NCBI RefSeq assembly: GCF_023703375.1
Contig: NZ_JAMQGO010000011.1
Location: forward strand, 1-64,000
DNA length: 64,000 nucleotides
Direction of reading: 5' to 3'
From: Lutimaribacter degradans
Lineage (GTDB): Bacteria > Pseudomonadota > Alphaproteobacteria > Rhodobacterales > Rhodobacteraceae
Below the pieces are notes generated by a model. It saw only the letters and a program-made list of their open reading frames with translations. It had not been told where the DNA came from and ran no database searches. Of the stretch, positions 1-9,030 are shown one piece after another. The translations under genes were made by a program, and so were the position numbers. Numbering within the stretch: the first letter of the stretch is position 1; each line of letters opens with the position of its first letter.

Positions 1-21
1 CAAACGATCCAAACAAACCTC

Positions 22-98
<77 letters not shown>

Positions 99-113
99 GC
101 TTAATTTGCATGA

Positions 114-144
114 GGTCGTCCGGCGAAAGCCCGGCGGCCTTTTT
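114..144 (+). terminator. intrinsic terminator after tRNA-fMet
   Basis: The arms 114-123 and 130-139 form a stem with two G-U pairs and one mismatch. A C-GAAA-G tetraloop closes it, and TTTTT follows at 140-144. It lies 15 nt after the tRNA and would end its transcript. Confidence 0.75.
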
Positions 145-357
145 GCTTGTCTGGCAGAGGCTTAGAATACCTGCCAGATCACCCTCGATATCGGTCCTGT
201 GTCAAGTGGGCTCGACATGAGGCGGAAACCAAAACTCAACGCCCCGGTTCCGCGAAAGGCGCCGGCGCATGGAACCTGGAGGTCACGCGTCTGGAGCACG
301 CAGAGCCAGGGGTTCACCAAGCCCGAAAGGTTATGGCTACCTTGAACCCGAAACGGT

Positions 358-1170
358 TCAGGGTTCTTCCACGTCCAGAACGAAGGTTCCAGGGTCCAGG
401 CTGTTCTCGATAAGCGAGAGTATCTCGGATCGTATCAACCCGTCCTTCGGATCGTAGAGGCCGGTGCGTTTCAGTGCCTCGCGCACATTGATGTCGCGAC
501 CAAGGTATTCCAGTGCAACCTTCGAGGCGCCGGGCTTGCGGCCGCGTCGTGTCGGGCCGCCCGTTTGAATGCCAAGTAGAACCCCGATCCTGCTACGATG
601 GCTGGGGTACAGCGTCGCTTGCGTGATGGTGTTCACTTCGATCGTTTCGTATTCGATGACGTGGAGACGGTCGGCAAGATAGAACAGCACGCCTTCGTAC
701 TTGTTCAACCCGCTGGTGCGCCCGGTCATGGGATCGCGCAGGATTTCGATGTTCTTCCAATAGTACTTGTCATCTTCCTTGTAGACGACCGCGAGCGAAC
801 GGATGACCTTTCCCCGGTTTCCAAACGAATAGAAGTATCGAAAATAGTAACCAACGTATTTCTCAAGCTCCTGACTGCGTTGATACAGCTTTTCGAGATG
901 ACGCAAGGGTTTGCTGAGGGCTTGTTGTTGCGGGGGTTTGCGCTTGAGTGCGACGATTTCTTCGAACTGTTGCGGCTCCATCAAAAGCTCGGATTCGGAG
1001 ACGCCGAAAAAATCGCAGATACGGCGCATGTTGTGCCGCGATGGATGCGCATTGCCCGCAAGATACTTGTTGAATTGCTGCCTGTTGATGTCGAGCTTGC
1101 GACAAACCTCGGCAATGGACGGAAAGTAGCTGCATAGCAGCGTGAGGTTTTGGCGCAGTTCTTCAGACAT
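358..1170 (-). CDS. XRE-type helix-turn-helix transcriptional regulator
   Basis: A 270-aa protein with an XRE-like helix-turn-helix near residues 17-62 (SIAEVCRKLDINRQQFNKYL, then a second helix ending in FFGVSESELL). A longer C-terminal part without a recognised catalytic motif follows and may bind a ligand. It diverges from the CocE-type hydrolase and peptide transporter operon that starts at 1300, so it is probably their regulator; that is inference. The ATG at 1170 gives a complete HTH and is the likely start, although no clear Shine-Dalgarno site precedes it. The exact ligand and family are unknown. Confidence 0.8.
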   Translation of the reverse strand: MSEELRQNLTLLCSYFPSIAEVCRKLDINRQQFNKYLAGNAHPSRHNMRRICDFFGVSESELLMEPQQFEEIVALKRKPPQQQALSKPLRHLEKLYQRSQELEKYVGYYFRYFYSFGNRGKVIRSLAVVYKEDDKYYWKNIEILRDPMTGRTSGLNKYEGVLFYLADRLHVIEYETIEVNTITQATLYPSHRSRIGVLLGIQTGGPTRRGRKPGASKVALEYLGRDINVREALKRTGLYDPKDGLIRSEILSLIENSLDPGTFVLDVEEP

Positions 1171-1207
1171 GTTCTTACGTACAATGAAGCGAAAATCGCA
1201 TCAATTA

Positions 1208-1227
1208 GCGAAGCTGCGCGAAGTTGC
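1208..1227. promoter_or_regulatory. tandem 10-bp direct repeat in divergent promoter
   Basis: GCGAAGCTGC is followed directly by GCGAAGTTGC, with one mismatch between copies. The repeat lies between the regulator start (1170) and the hydrolase start (1300). An operator for the adjacent XRE-type regulator is possible; this rests on position and repetition only. Confidence 0.3.
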
Positions 1228-1299
1228 GCGCCGCGCTGAGTGACGTAGGCTTTCGGGACAGCAAATACCCGCGATTACAAGCAGCCCGGAGGCAAGCGT

Positions 1300-3321
1300 A
1301 TGAAGCACGTGGACGAATTCCCACATGAGATAATGGAAATTCACCACGCCGAAATTCCAATGCCCGACGGTTGCACGCTCGCCGCCCGTATCTGGATGCC
1401 GAAAGATGCAAGGGGCGCGCCGGTTCCCGCGATTCTCGAATACCTGCCCTATAGGAAGAATGATTTCACCACGGGGCGCGATGCCTCTATGCAGCCTTAC
1501 CTTGCCGGTCATGGGTATGCGGTCATCCGGCTTGACCTGCGCGGTGCCGGGGATTCCGAAGGTTTGATGGTAGATGAGTACCTGCCGCAGGAATTGCAGG
1601 ACGGGTGCGACGCCATTGCCTGGATCGCTGAACAGCCATGGTGCGATGGTAATGTCGGGATGATCGGCATTTCCTGGGGCGGGTTCAACGGGTTGCAAAT
1701 TGCGGCGATGCAGCCGCCCGCACTCAAGGCGGTTGTGACGCTGTGTTCCACCGATGATCGCTATGCCGATGATATTCATTACATGGGCGGCTGCCTGCTG
1801 GGCGAACAGCTTAGCTGGGCCTCCATCATGTTTGGCCGCAACACCTTGCCGCCAGACCCGGCGAACGTGGGGGACAAATGGCGTGACATGTGGCTGGAGC
1901 GGCTGGAGGGCAGTGGTTTGTGGTTGAAGAACTGGCTGCAACATCAACGGCGCGACGCGTTCTGGCAACATGGTTCCATCTGCGAAGATTGGTCGAGTGT
2001 TAAGGTGCCCGTTTACGCGGTTTCCGGCTGGGCTGATGGATATTGCCGAAGCGTCTTTCGCCTGATGGAGAACCTTGAAGGGCCCAGGAAAGGCCTGGTG
2101 GGCCCCTGGGCCCATCGCTATCCCCACATGGGTGAACCCGGTCCGGCAATTGGGTTTCTCCAGGACGAGCTACGCTGGTGGGACCACTGGCTCAAAGGAC
2201 GCGATACAGGCATCATGGATGAGCCGATGTTGCGCCTTTACATGCAGGACAGCGTTGCGCCCAAGGGCCACTACCAGAACCGCCCCGGTCACTGGATCGC
2301 CGAGCCGGGCTGGCCGTCGCCGCAGGTGACGCGAACGCTGTTTCACCTGACGTCCGAGGGGGAATTGAGCCGGGAGAAACCCGGTTCAGGCGCCGAACTT
2401 GTCCATCAAAGCCCGGCCGATGTTGGCATGGCTTCGGGCAAGTGGTGCGGATACAGCAAACCGGGCGATGCCCCGGTTGATCAACGTCGCGATGATGCCG
2501 GCAGCCTGTGTTTCGAGATCGCCATACCAGAGGGTGGCCTGGCTTTTGCTGGTGACGCCAATGTGCATCTGCGCCTGAGCGTGGATCGGCCAGTGGCACA
2601 GATTGCCGCGCGGCTGGTAGACGTGCACCCCGATGGCCGCGCAACGCGTGTTTCTTTCGGCGTATTCAACCTGAACCACCGCAAGGGCCATGACAAACCC
2701 GAGATGTTGCAACCGGGTGAGCTGTATGACGTGACCATCCCGATGAAACATGTCGCGCAATCCTTGCCCGCCGGACATCGGCTGCGACTGGCCCTGTCGA
2801 GCAGCTATTTTCCCATGATCTGGCCAACGCCCGAGCCTGTTACCCTGACCGTCCATACCGAGGGCAGCGCGCTGGAATTGCCGTTGCGCCCGCCTTCGCC
2901 GCTGGACGATACTCTGGCCGCGTTCGGTCCTCCGACGGCAGGCCCGCCACCGCCAACCGAGCAGATCGCCGGGCCGGATACATGGTTCCGCATCACCGAG
3001 CATGCCGCGACTGATGAGATCGAGATGCAGATTGCCGATGGCATCGGTGTCATGCGGTTGCTCACCAATGACATCACGCTGCACAAGCAGGGATACGAGA
3101 CATACGGCGTCAAACTGGACGACGTGACATCGGCCTGGGGGCGCGCAGAATGGCATTACGCGCTCAGCCGTGGCGATTGGGCCGTACGGTCCGAAACCTG
3201 GACCGAGCTGCGCACCGATGACCGCGATTTCATCATCACGGCTGAATTGCGCGCCTGGGAAGATAACGCGTTGGTTGCTGAAAAACGGTGGGAGGAGCGC
3301 ATTCCGCGCGACCACATGTAA
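1300..3321 (+). CDS. CocE/NonD family (peptidase S15-like) hydrolase
   Basis: A 673-aa serine hydrolase of the CocE/X-prolyl dipeptidyl peptidase S15 family. The N-terminal alpha/beta-hydrolase fold has the nucleophile elbow GISWGG near residue 125. The oxyanion region is YLPYRKND and a catalytic Asp/His zone is around SGWADGYCR and GPWAHRYPH. The C-terminal half is the jelly-roll domain typical of the family. The family cleaves acyl, ester or amide bonds in small molecules and N-terminal dipeptides. GGAGG lies 8 nt upstream of the ATG. It is the first gene of an operon with a peptide ABC transporter and a peptidase, so a peptide-like or amide substrate is inferred. Confidence 0.9.
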   Translation: MKHVDEFPHEIMEIHHAEIPMPDGCTLAARIWMPKDARGAPVPAILEYLPYRKNDFTTGRDASMQPYLAGHGYAVIRLDLRGAGDSEGLMVDEYLPQELQDGCDAIAWIAEQPWCDGNVGMIGISWGGFNGLQIAAMQPPALKAVVTLCSTDDRYADDIHYMGGCLLGEQLSWASIMFGRNTLPPDPANVGDKWRDMWLERLEGSGLWLKNWLQHQRRDAFWQHGSICEDWSSVKVPVYAVSGWADGYCRSVFRLMENLEGPRKGLVGPWAHRYPHMGEPGPAIGFLQDELRWWDHWLKGRDTGIMDEPMLRLYMQDSVAPKGHYQNRPGHWIAEPGWPSPQVTRTLFHLTSEGELSREKPGSGAELVHQSPADVGMASGKWCGYSKPGDAPVDQRRDDAGSLCFEIAIPEGGLAFAGDANVHLRLSVDRPVAQIAARLVDVHPDGRATRVSFGVFNLNHRKGHDKPEMLQPGELYDVTIPMKHVAQSLPAGHRLRLALSSSYFPMIWPTPEPVTLTVHTEGSALELPLRPPSPLDDTLAAFGPPTAGPPPPTEQIAGPDTWFRITEHAATDEIEMQIADGIGVMRLLTNDITLHKQGYETYGVKLDDVTSAWGRAEWHYALSRGDWAVRSETWTELRTDDRDFIITAELRAWEDNALVAEKRWEERIPRDHM

Positions 3322-3426
3322 CCCGAAAAAGGTGGTCTGCGCGTCACGTCGCAAGGGAAATCAAGTTTGACCGATGCCATCGCCAAGCAATGCCGCGGTC
3401 AGGAAACATCCACAGAGGAGAGAATC

Positions 3427-4977
3427 ATGAAACAGACAGGACTAAGCCGCCGAGGCTTTCTCGGCACGACCGCCGCACTGGGTGCCCTGGGGCTGACCCC
3501 GGGTTGGACAACTGCGGCTTTCGCCCAGACGGGTGGCACGCTGCGCCTTCGGATCGACGGCGACAACGACGTGCTTGACCCGGGGTTCATGACCGGCGGC
3601 ACCGAGATCGAGGCGCAGAAGCAATGCCTTCCATTTCTAGCGCAATACGCGCGGGATGGTGAGACCTTCACCTGGGAGCCGAGCTATTTCGTGACCAAGC
3701 TGGAACAGCGCGACGCAACCCATATCGATTTCGAACTGGCCGAGGGGCTGGTGTGGTCGAACGGCTATGGCCCGGTTTTGGCCTCGGATGTCAAGTTTTC
3801 CTATGAACGGATGAAAGACAGCGACTGGTCGGGGTATTTCGAGGCGCTGGACCATGTCGAGGTGACGGGCGATCGCACCGGGACGATTGTTCTTGGCAAG
3901 CCGTTTGCGCCCTTCATCATGATCACTCTTTGCCACGGTCCGGGCGCGGTGTTGAGCGAAAAGGCCATGGCCGATGTGGGTGATCGGTTCACCACGCAGT
4001 TTCCGGCGGTCTGCGGCCCCTACACCTACGAGGCGACGCCAGGCCAGCGCGCGGTTTTCACCGCCAACCCCGAATGGACAGGGCCGAAACCGGCGTTCGA
4101 CCGGGTGGAATGCAATGTCATCACCGAGGTGAAGGCGGCCGAACTTGCCTTTGAAGCCGGCGAACTGGATTGCACCGAGGTTGGCGCCGACACGCTAGCC
4201 CGGTACACCAAGAACATGCCCGATGGCACGGCAATCGCCGTGGCGGGTGAACTGCAGTACATGTGGATGGGCATGAATACCGAACATCCCAAGCTGCAGG
4301 ACATCCGTGTGCGCAAGGCGATCCAGCATGCCGTGGATGTTGATACGATCCTGCAAGGCGCCTATTCCGGCACCACGGCGAAATCTCACGGCATCATCTG
4401 CCCGGGCCTGACCGGACAGCGCGACAGCGCGGGCTACGGCTATGACCCGGCCAAGGCCCGCGACCTGCTGGCCGAGGCGGGGGTGTCGGGGCTGCAATTG
4501 ACCCTGCGCACGCTGAACAACCAAGAGCGCATGCTGGCCGCACAGATCATCCAGGCCAACCTGATGCAGGTGGGGATCACCGTGAAGGTGCTGCCGCTGG
4601 ACAGCGGGCCCTTCTGGGAAATGGGACAGGAAAGCAAGGGCGACACATGGCAGGACCTGGAGCTTTGGCTTATGCGGTTCGGCACCACGCCCGACCCTTA
4701 TGAAGCGACCCAGTGGTTCACGTCAGACCAGGTCGGCGTCTGGAACTGGGAGCGCTGGACGGACGAGGAGTACGACCGCCTGTATGAAGAGGGCATCAAT
4801 GAAACCGATCCCCAGAAGCGCCACGACATCTACGTGCGCATGCAGGAAATCATGGAAAACACCGGCGCTTATGTCTGGATCAACCATGAACCGGAAGCCT
4901 TTGTTCACAGCACCGAAATCGGCGTGAATGCCGCGCCGTCCGGCGAACTGAACTACCGGCGCTTTACCAAGGCATAA
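3427..4977 (+). CDS. peptide/opine-type ABC transporter substrate-binding protein (SBP family 5)
   Basis: A 516-aa periplasmic binding protein of SBP_bac_5 (DppA/OppA) type. The N-terminus has a twin-arginine signal (SRRGFLGTTAALGALGL) with likely cleavage after AAFA. The start at 3427 is preferred over an upstream in-frame codon at 3367 because AGAGGAGA precedes it closely and it begins the signal peptide. It delivers the ligand to the two permeases and fused ATPase that follow. A stable hairpin follows the stop codon, as is usual for highly expressed binding proteins. The exact ligand is unknown. Confidence 0.92.
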   Translation: MKQTGLSRRGFLGTTAALGALGLTPGWTTAAFAQTGGTLRLRIDGDNDVLDPGFMTGGTEIEAQKQCLPFLAQYARDGETFTWEPSYFVTKLEQRDATHIDFELAEGLVWSNGYGPVLASDVKFSYERMKDSDWSGYFEALDHVEVTGDRTGTIVLGKPFAPFIMITLCHGPGAVLSEKAMADVGDRFTTQFPAVCGPYTYEATPGQRAVFTANPEWTGPKPAFDRVECNVITEVKAAELAFEAGELDCTEVGADTLARYTKNMPDGTAIAVAGELQYMWMGMNTEHPKLQDIRVRKAIQHAVDVDTILQGAYSGTTAKSHGIICPGLTGQRDSAGYGYDPAKARDLLAEAGVSGLQLTLRTLNNQERMLAAQIIQANLMQVGITVKVLPLDSGPFWEMGQESKGDTWQDLELWLMRFGTTPDPYEATQWFTSDQVGVWNWERWTDEEYDRLYEEGINETDPQKRHDIYVRMQEIMENTGAYVWINHEPEAFVHSTEIGVNAAPSGELNYRRFTKA

Positions 4978-4998
4978 AACCGCCTGTGCGCAAACCGG

Positions 4999-5032
4999 CC
5001 GGACCGTTTCGCTTGATATGCAAACGGTCCGG
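4999..5032 (+). repeat. 11-bp perfect inverted repeat after binding-protein gene
   Basis: CCGGACCGTTT (4999-5009) pairs with AAACGGTCCGG (5022-5032) across a 12-nt loop. No U-run follows, so it is more likely a 3' mRNA-stabilising hairpin for the binding-protein transcript than a terminator. Confidence 0.6.
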
Positions 5033-5067
5033 TCCTCGATGCGGCGCTGCAAAGGAGGAAGGCACCC

Positions 5068-6012
5068 TTGCTATACTATCTCACGAAACGGCTCGGCCTC
5101 TCTGCGGTGGTGGTCTGCCTCGTCGTACTTGTCCTGTTTTCGTTGCTGCATCTCATTCCCGGTGACCCGGCGACGATCGCACTTGGGCCGCGCGCCACGC
5201 CCGAGGCCATCGCACGCTATGCCGAGAAAATGCACCTGGATGAACCGGTCTGGCGGCAATTCATGATCTATGTCGCCAACGCGGCGACAGGCGACCTTGG
5301 GCTTGACGTGTTCTCTGATCGGCCGGTCACCGCGATCATCATGGAGCGGATCGGCTTTACCCTTGCGCTTGTCGGTACGGGTATGGGCTGGGCCATGTTG
5401 CTGGGTATTCCGCTGGGCTGCCTTGCGGCGGTCAAACCCAACAGCTGGCTCGACCGCATCACCGGGGTGTTTTCAGTGGGCACCATTGCGGTTCCGTCGT
5501 TCCTCGTGTCGATCTGGGCGCTGTTGATATTCGCCGTGCATCTGCGCTGGCTTCCAGCCATTGGCGCGGGCGAGCCTGGCGATCTTGGCGACCAGGTCAG
5601 CCACCTGATCCTTCCGGCTTTTGCCATCGGGTTGAGCTGGGTTGGATATCTTGCGCGCATGGTGCGGGCTTCGATGCTCGAAGTGATGGGCGAGAACTAT
5701 ATCCGGTCCGCCCGGGCCTTCGGCCTTCGGCCAAGGCGGGTGATATTCGGTTACGCGCTGCGCGTTGCCATCCTTCCGACCATCACGCTGATCGGCATGG
5801 GGTTTGGGGGCATGATCTCGTCGACCGTATTTGCCGAGATCATCTTTGCCCGCCCCGGTATCGGCAAACTGATTTTCGACGCCGTAACGGCGCGCAACTT
5901 CCCGATCGTACAGGGCGCGGTTCTGGTGGCCACTGGCCTCTATATCCTTGTCGTCCTGATATCTGACATCCTCATAGCCTGGTTTGATCCCCGTGTCCGA
6001 GAATCCCTCTGA
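5068..6012 (+). CDS. peptide ABC transporter permease, DppB type
   Basis: A 314-aa inner-membrane permease with an N-terminal membrane segment (SAVVVCLVVLVLFSLLHLIP) followed by the GDPA signature typical of DppB/OppB. It has a multi-helix permease core and the cytoplasmic EAA loop around RSARAFGLRPRRVIFGYALR. It starts with TTG, supported by AAAGGAGG just upstream. It forms the transport channel with the DppC-type permease that overlaps its 3' end. Confidence 0.92.
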   Translation: MLYYLTKRLGLSAVVVCLVVLVLFSLLHLIPGDPATIALGPRATPEAIARYAEKMHLDEPVWRQFMIYVANAATGDLGLDVFSDRPVTAIIMERIGFTLALVGTGMGWAMLLGIPLGCLAAVKPNSWLDRITGVFSVGTIAVPSFLVSIWALLIFAVHLRWLPAIGAGEPGDLGDQVSHLILPAFAIGLSWVGYLARMVRASMLEVMGENYIRSARAFGLRPRRVIFGYALRVAILPTITLIGMGFGGMISSTVFAEIIFARPGIGKLIFDAVTARNFPIVQGAVLVATGLYILVVLISDILIAWFDPRVRESL

Positions 6013-6937
6013 ATCCGAAACCGGTGAACCGGCAGTCGATGCATCGGGACTTCCCGACCATGTCACAGATGCCGATATCCGTGAATCCGCCGCGCGCGAG
6101 CGCCGCGAAAAGCTGCGCATGTTCCTGACCAATTGGCAGGGAGTGACCGGGCTGATCCTTGTTACCCTGTTCTTTGCCAGCGCCATATTTGCGCCTTGGC
6201 TTGCGCCCTATGACCCGAACGCGCTGGACGTGCCGGCGCGCCTGTCTGGCCCGACATGGGATCATTTGGCAGGCACTGACCAATTGGGCCGCGATACGCT
6301 GTCGCGCATCTTGTATGGGGGGCGCGTGGCCCTGAAAATCGCGGCGATCGGCGTATCCGTTGCGCTGGTCGTGGGGCTGATCCTGGGCATGATTGCCGGG
6401 TTCGGGCCGCGCTGGCTGGACAATCTGCTGCTTTTGGCCTTTGACACTGTCCGCTCGTTTCCGACCATCGTCCTGGCGCTGGCCATGGTGGCGCTGACCG
6501 GGCCGAGCCTTGGCATGGTGCTGGCCATCGTTATCATCACGTCCATTCCCCAATATGCGCGCGTGGCACGCACCGCCACGCTGACGCTGAAAAACACCGA
6601 TTTCATTCTCGCTGAGCGGTCGTTGGGCGCCAGCATGGCACGCATCTTGCTGCACCATGTCATGCCCAATGTTGTTGGCCCGCTGCTGATCCTGGCGGCG
6701 ATGGACGTGCCGGTTGTCGTTACGGTCGAAGCCGGGCTTAGCTTCCTGGGGCTTGGCGTTTTGCCGCCCACCGCAAGCTGGGGAACGATCCTGAACGAGG
6801 GCTACCTGGTGATCCGCGATGCGCCCTGGATGGTCATCGCCGGGGGAATTCCGCTGATCCTGACCACGCTGGGCTTTACCTTTCTCGGCGAGGCGCTGCG
6901 CGATATTTTCGATCCACGCATGGGGAAAGGACGCTGA
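5993..6937 (+). CDS. peptide ABC transporter permease, DppC type
   Basis: A permease of about 314 aa of the DppC/OppC type. It has a long cytoplasmic N-terminus, a first membrane helix (GLILVTLFFASAIFAPWLAP), the family motif GTDQLGRDTLSRILYG and an EAA loop (AERSLGASMARILLHHVMPN). It overlaps the end of the DppB gene. GTG at 5993 or TTG at 5984 are both possible starts; GTG is chosen because it is the commoner codon, and neither has a clear Shine-Dalgarno site. Confidence 0.9.
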   Translation: MSENPSESETGEPAVDASGLPDHVTDADIRESAARERREKLRMFLTNWQGVTGLILVTLFFASAIFAPWLAPYDPNALDVPARLSGPTWDHLAGTDQLGRDTLSRILYGGRVALKIAAIGVSVALVVGLILGMIAGFGPRWLDNLLLLAFDTVRSFPTIVLALAMVALTGPSLGMVLAIVIITSIPQYARVARTATLTLKNTDFILAERSLGASMARILLHHVMPNVVGPLLILAAMDVPVVVTVEAGLSFLGLGVLPPTASWGTILNEGYLVIRDAPWMVIAGGIPLILTTLGFTFLGEALRDIFDPRMGKGR

Positions 6938-6938
6938 C

Positions 6939-9002
6939 ATGCCGAAGGATGCAACACATGCCCCCGACACGCTGTTGGACGTTCGAAACCTGTCGGTCGA
7001 CTTCCGCACGCCCCGCGGCCGGGTGAAGGCGCTGCGCGATATTTCCTTTCCGATCCGCAAGAACCGGATCATCGGTATCGTGGGTGAAAGCGGATCGGGA
7101 AAATCAACGGTTCTTTGGGCGCTACTCGGTCTTCTGGCCAAGAACGCCGAGGTGACGAGCGGTGAAGTTCGCTTTGGCGACCGTGACCTGCTGCACGCAA
7201 GCGAGGCGCAGCTGCGCGCCACGCGCGGCGAAGAAATATCGGTGGTGTTCCAGGATCCGATGACCAGCCAAATTCCGGTGCTGACCTATGGCCGGCAGAT
7301 GCGCGACATTCTCTATCGGCGGCCCAATGTGACGACCGTCGAGAAACGTCGTATGGCTGTTGAAATGCTGGGCAAGGTCGGCATCCCCGACCCCGACAAG
7401 CGGATCGACCAGTATCCGCACCACTTTTCGGGCGGGATGCGCCAGCGTGCCGGTATTGCCATGGCGCTGCTAACCGGGCCGCAGCTTTTGCTGGCGGATG
7501 AGCCGACCACCGCGCTGGACGTGACGATGGAGGCGCAGATCATCCACCTGTTGCAGGACCTTCAGAAAGAGCTTGATGCCACGGTGGTCGTGGTTTCGCA
7601 CAATCTCGGGCTCATCGCCGAGCTGTGCGACGATGTCGTTGTCATGTACGCGGGCGAGGTTATCGAGGCGGGCGAGGTGCACGAGATTTTCCACAACGCG
7701 CAGCACCCCTATACCCGGGCCCTGCTGGAATGCGATCCGGCCCGGATCGACGATGTTTCGCGCAAGCTGCCCGTCATACCCGGTGATATCCCCGACCTCA
7801 CGAAACCGCTTTCGGGCTGTATCTATGCATCGCGCTGCCAGCGGGCCATGCCGATCTGTCGCCAACAGACGCCCCCCACCATAACCCGCGGCGAGATGAG
7901 CCTGGCGCGCTGTCACCTGCTGGATGGGCCGCACCACGATCCTGACTGGCCGCCGCCACTGGATGTCATGACCGTGGGAAAGGGAGAGGCCGGTGCCCGC
8001 AAACCCGCGCGCGTCAAGCGCGACGATCCGCTGCTGGAGGTATCCGACCTGAACGTGCAGTTCGAAACCGTCGGCCCCCTGCGCGCGCGGCTGAAAGGCA
8101 TCACCCAACGGCATGTGGACGCGGTGCTGGATGTCAGCCTGTCGGTTGCTCCTGGCGAAACCGTGGGGCTGGTTGGTGAAAGCGGCTCGGGCAAGACGAC
8201 GCTGGGCCGCACGGTGCTGAACCTCGTCCCCGCACGGAGCGGCAGCGTGAAATTCGAGGGGCGGGAAATTCGCAACATGCCGGAAGGCCGGTTCAAACCG
8301 TTGCGCCGTGACATGGCAATGATGTTCCAGGATCCGGTCGGGTCGCTTTCCCCGCGCAAGTCGGTGCGTGCCCTGATTACCGAACCGTTCCAGATTCATG
8401 GCATTTCCGGGGTAAACTTGGATGACGAGGCAGAGCGGCTGGCCGACATGGTGCGGTTGCCCAAACCCTTCCTGTCGCGCTATCCGCACGAACTGTCTGG
8501 CGGTCAGGCCCGGCGTGTCGGCGTGGCCCGCGCGCTGGCGCTGAACCCCAAGCTGATCATCGCGGACGAACCTACTGCTGGGCTCGATGTGTCGGTGCAG
8601 GGAGAGATTCTGAACCTGATGACCGACCTGCAAGCCGAACACGGGTTGGGCTATCTGGTGATCACGCACAACCTGCCCGTGGTGCGCCATATCGCCGATC
8701 GGCTGGCGATCATGTATCTTGGCCGTATCGTCGAGGAGGGCAGAACAGCCGAGGTGTTCAACCGCCCGGTGCATCCCTACACGCAGGCCCTGGTCGAAGG
8801 GGTGCCGCAACCCGACCCTGACCGCCGCCGGGTGCATGTATCGATTTCCGGCGAGGTTCCCAGCCTTCTCAATCGTCCGAAAGGCTGTGATTTCGCAACG
8901 CGCTGCCCTTATGCGCAAGATCGCTGCCGGGCCGAAAAACCACCTCATGTGACCATGGCGGATGGCCGGCGCCACGCCTGTCATTTCCCGCTCGGTCAAT
9001 AA
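6939..9002 (+). CDS. fused double ATP-binding protein of peptide ABC transporter (DppD-DppF type)
   Basis: A 687-aa protein carrying both ATPases of the transporter in one chain. The first domain has Walker A GESGSGKST (residues 49-57), signature FSGGMRQR and Walker B LLLADEP. The second has Walker A GESGSGKTT, signature LSGGQARR and LIIADEP. Each is followed by a Cys-containing oligopeptide-transporter C-terminal segment (CIYASRC...C and CDFATRC...C). Fusion of DppD and DppF is common in alphaproteobacteria. It begins 1 nt after the DppC stop codon. Confidence 0.94.
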   Translation: MPKDATHAPDTLLDVRNLSVDFRTPRGRVKALRDISFPIRKNRIIGIVGESGSGKSTVLWALLGLLAKNAEVTSGEVRFGDRDLLHASEAQLRATRGEEISVVFQDPMTSQIPVLTYGRQMRDILYRRPNVTTVEKRRMAVEMLGKVGIPDPDKRIDQYPHHFSGGMRQRAGIAMALLTGPQLLLADEPTTALDVTMEAQIIHLLQDLQKELDATVVVVSHNLGLIAELCDDVVVMYAGEVIEAGEVHEIFHNAQHPYTRALLECDPARIDDVSRKLPVIPGDIPDLTKPLSGCIYASRCQRAMPICRQQTPPTITRGEMSLARCHLLDGPHHDPDWPPPLDVMTVGKGEAGARKPARVKRDDPLLEVSDLNVQFETVGPLRARLKGITQRHVDAVLDVSLSVAPGETVGLVGESGSGKTTLGRTVLNLVPARSGSVKFEGREIRNMPEGRFKPLRRDMAMMFQDPVGSLSPRKSVRALITEPFQIHGISGVNLDDEAERLADMVRLPKPFLSRYPHELSGGQARRVGVARALALNPKLIIADEPTAGLDVSVQGEILNLMTDLQAEHGLGYLVITHNLPVVRHIADRLAIMYLGRIVEEGRTAEVFNRPVHPYTQALVEGVPQPDPDRRRVHVSISGEVPSLLNRPKGCDFATRCPYAQDRCRAEKPPHVTMADGRRHACHFPLGQ

Positions 9003-9030
9003 CTGCGGACATCACGTAAAGAGAAAAAGA

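Noticed and set aside
598..1137. 179-codon frame on the plus strand
   Set aside because: It lies wholly opposite the XRE regulator gene, has no domain and reads as a shadow frame.
5972..7222. 416-codon minus frame
   Set aside because: It covers two clear ABC genes on the other strand and is low-complexity (rich in Arg, Gln, His), typical of antisense frames in GC-rich DNA.
7470..8999. 509-codon minus frame
   Set aside because: Antisense to the fused ATPase with intact Walker motifs; no recognisable domain.
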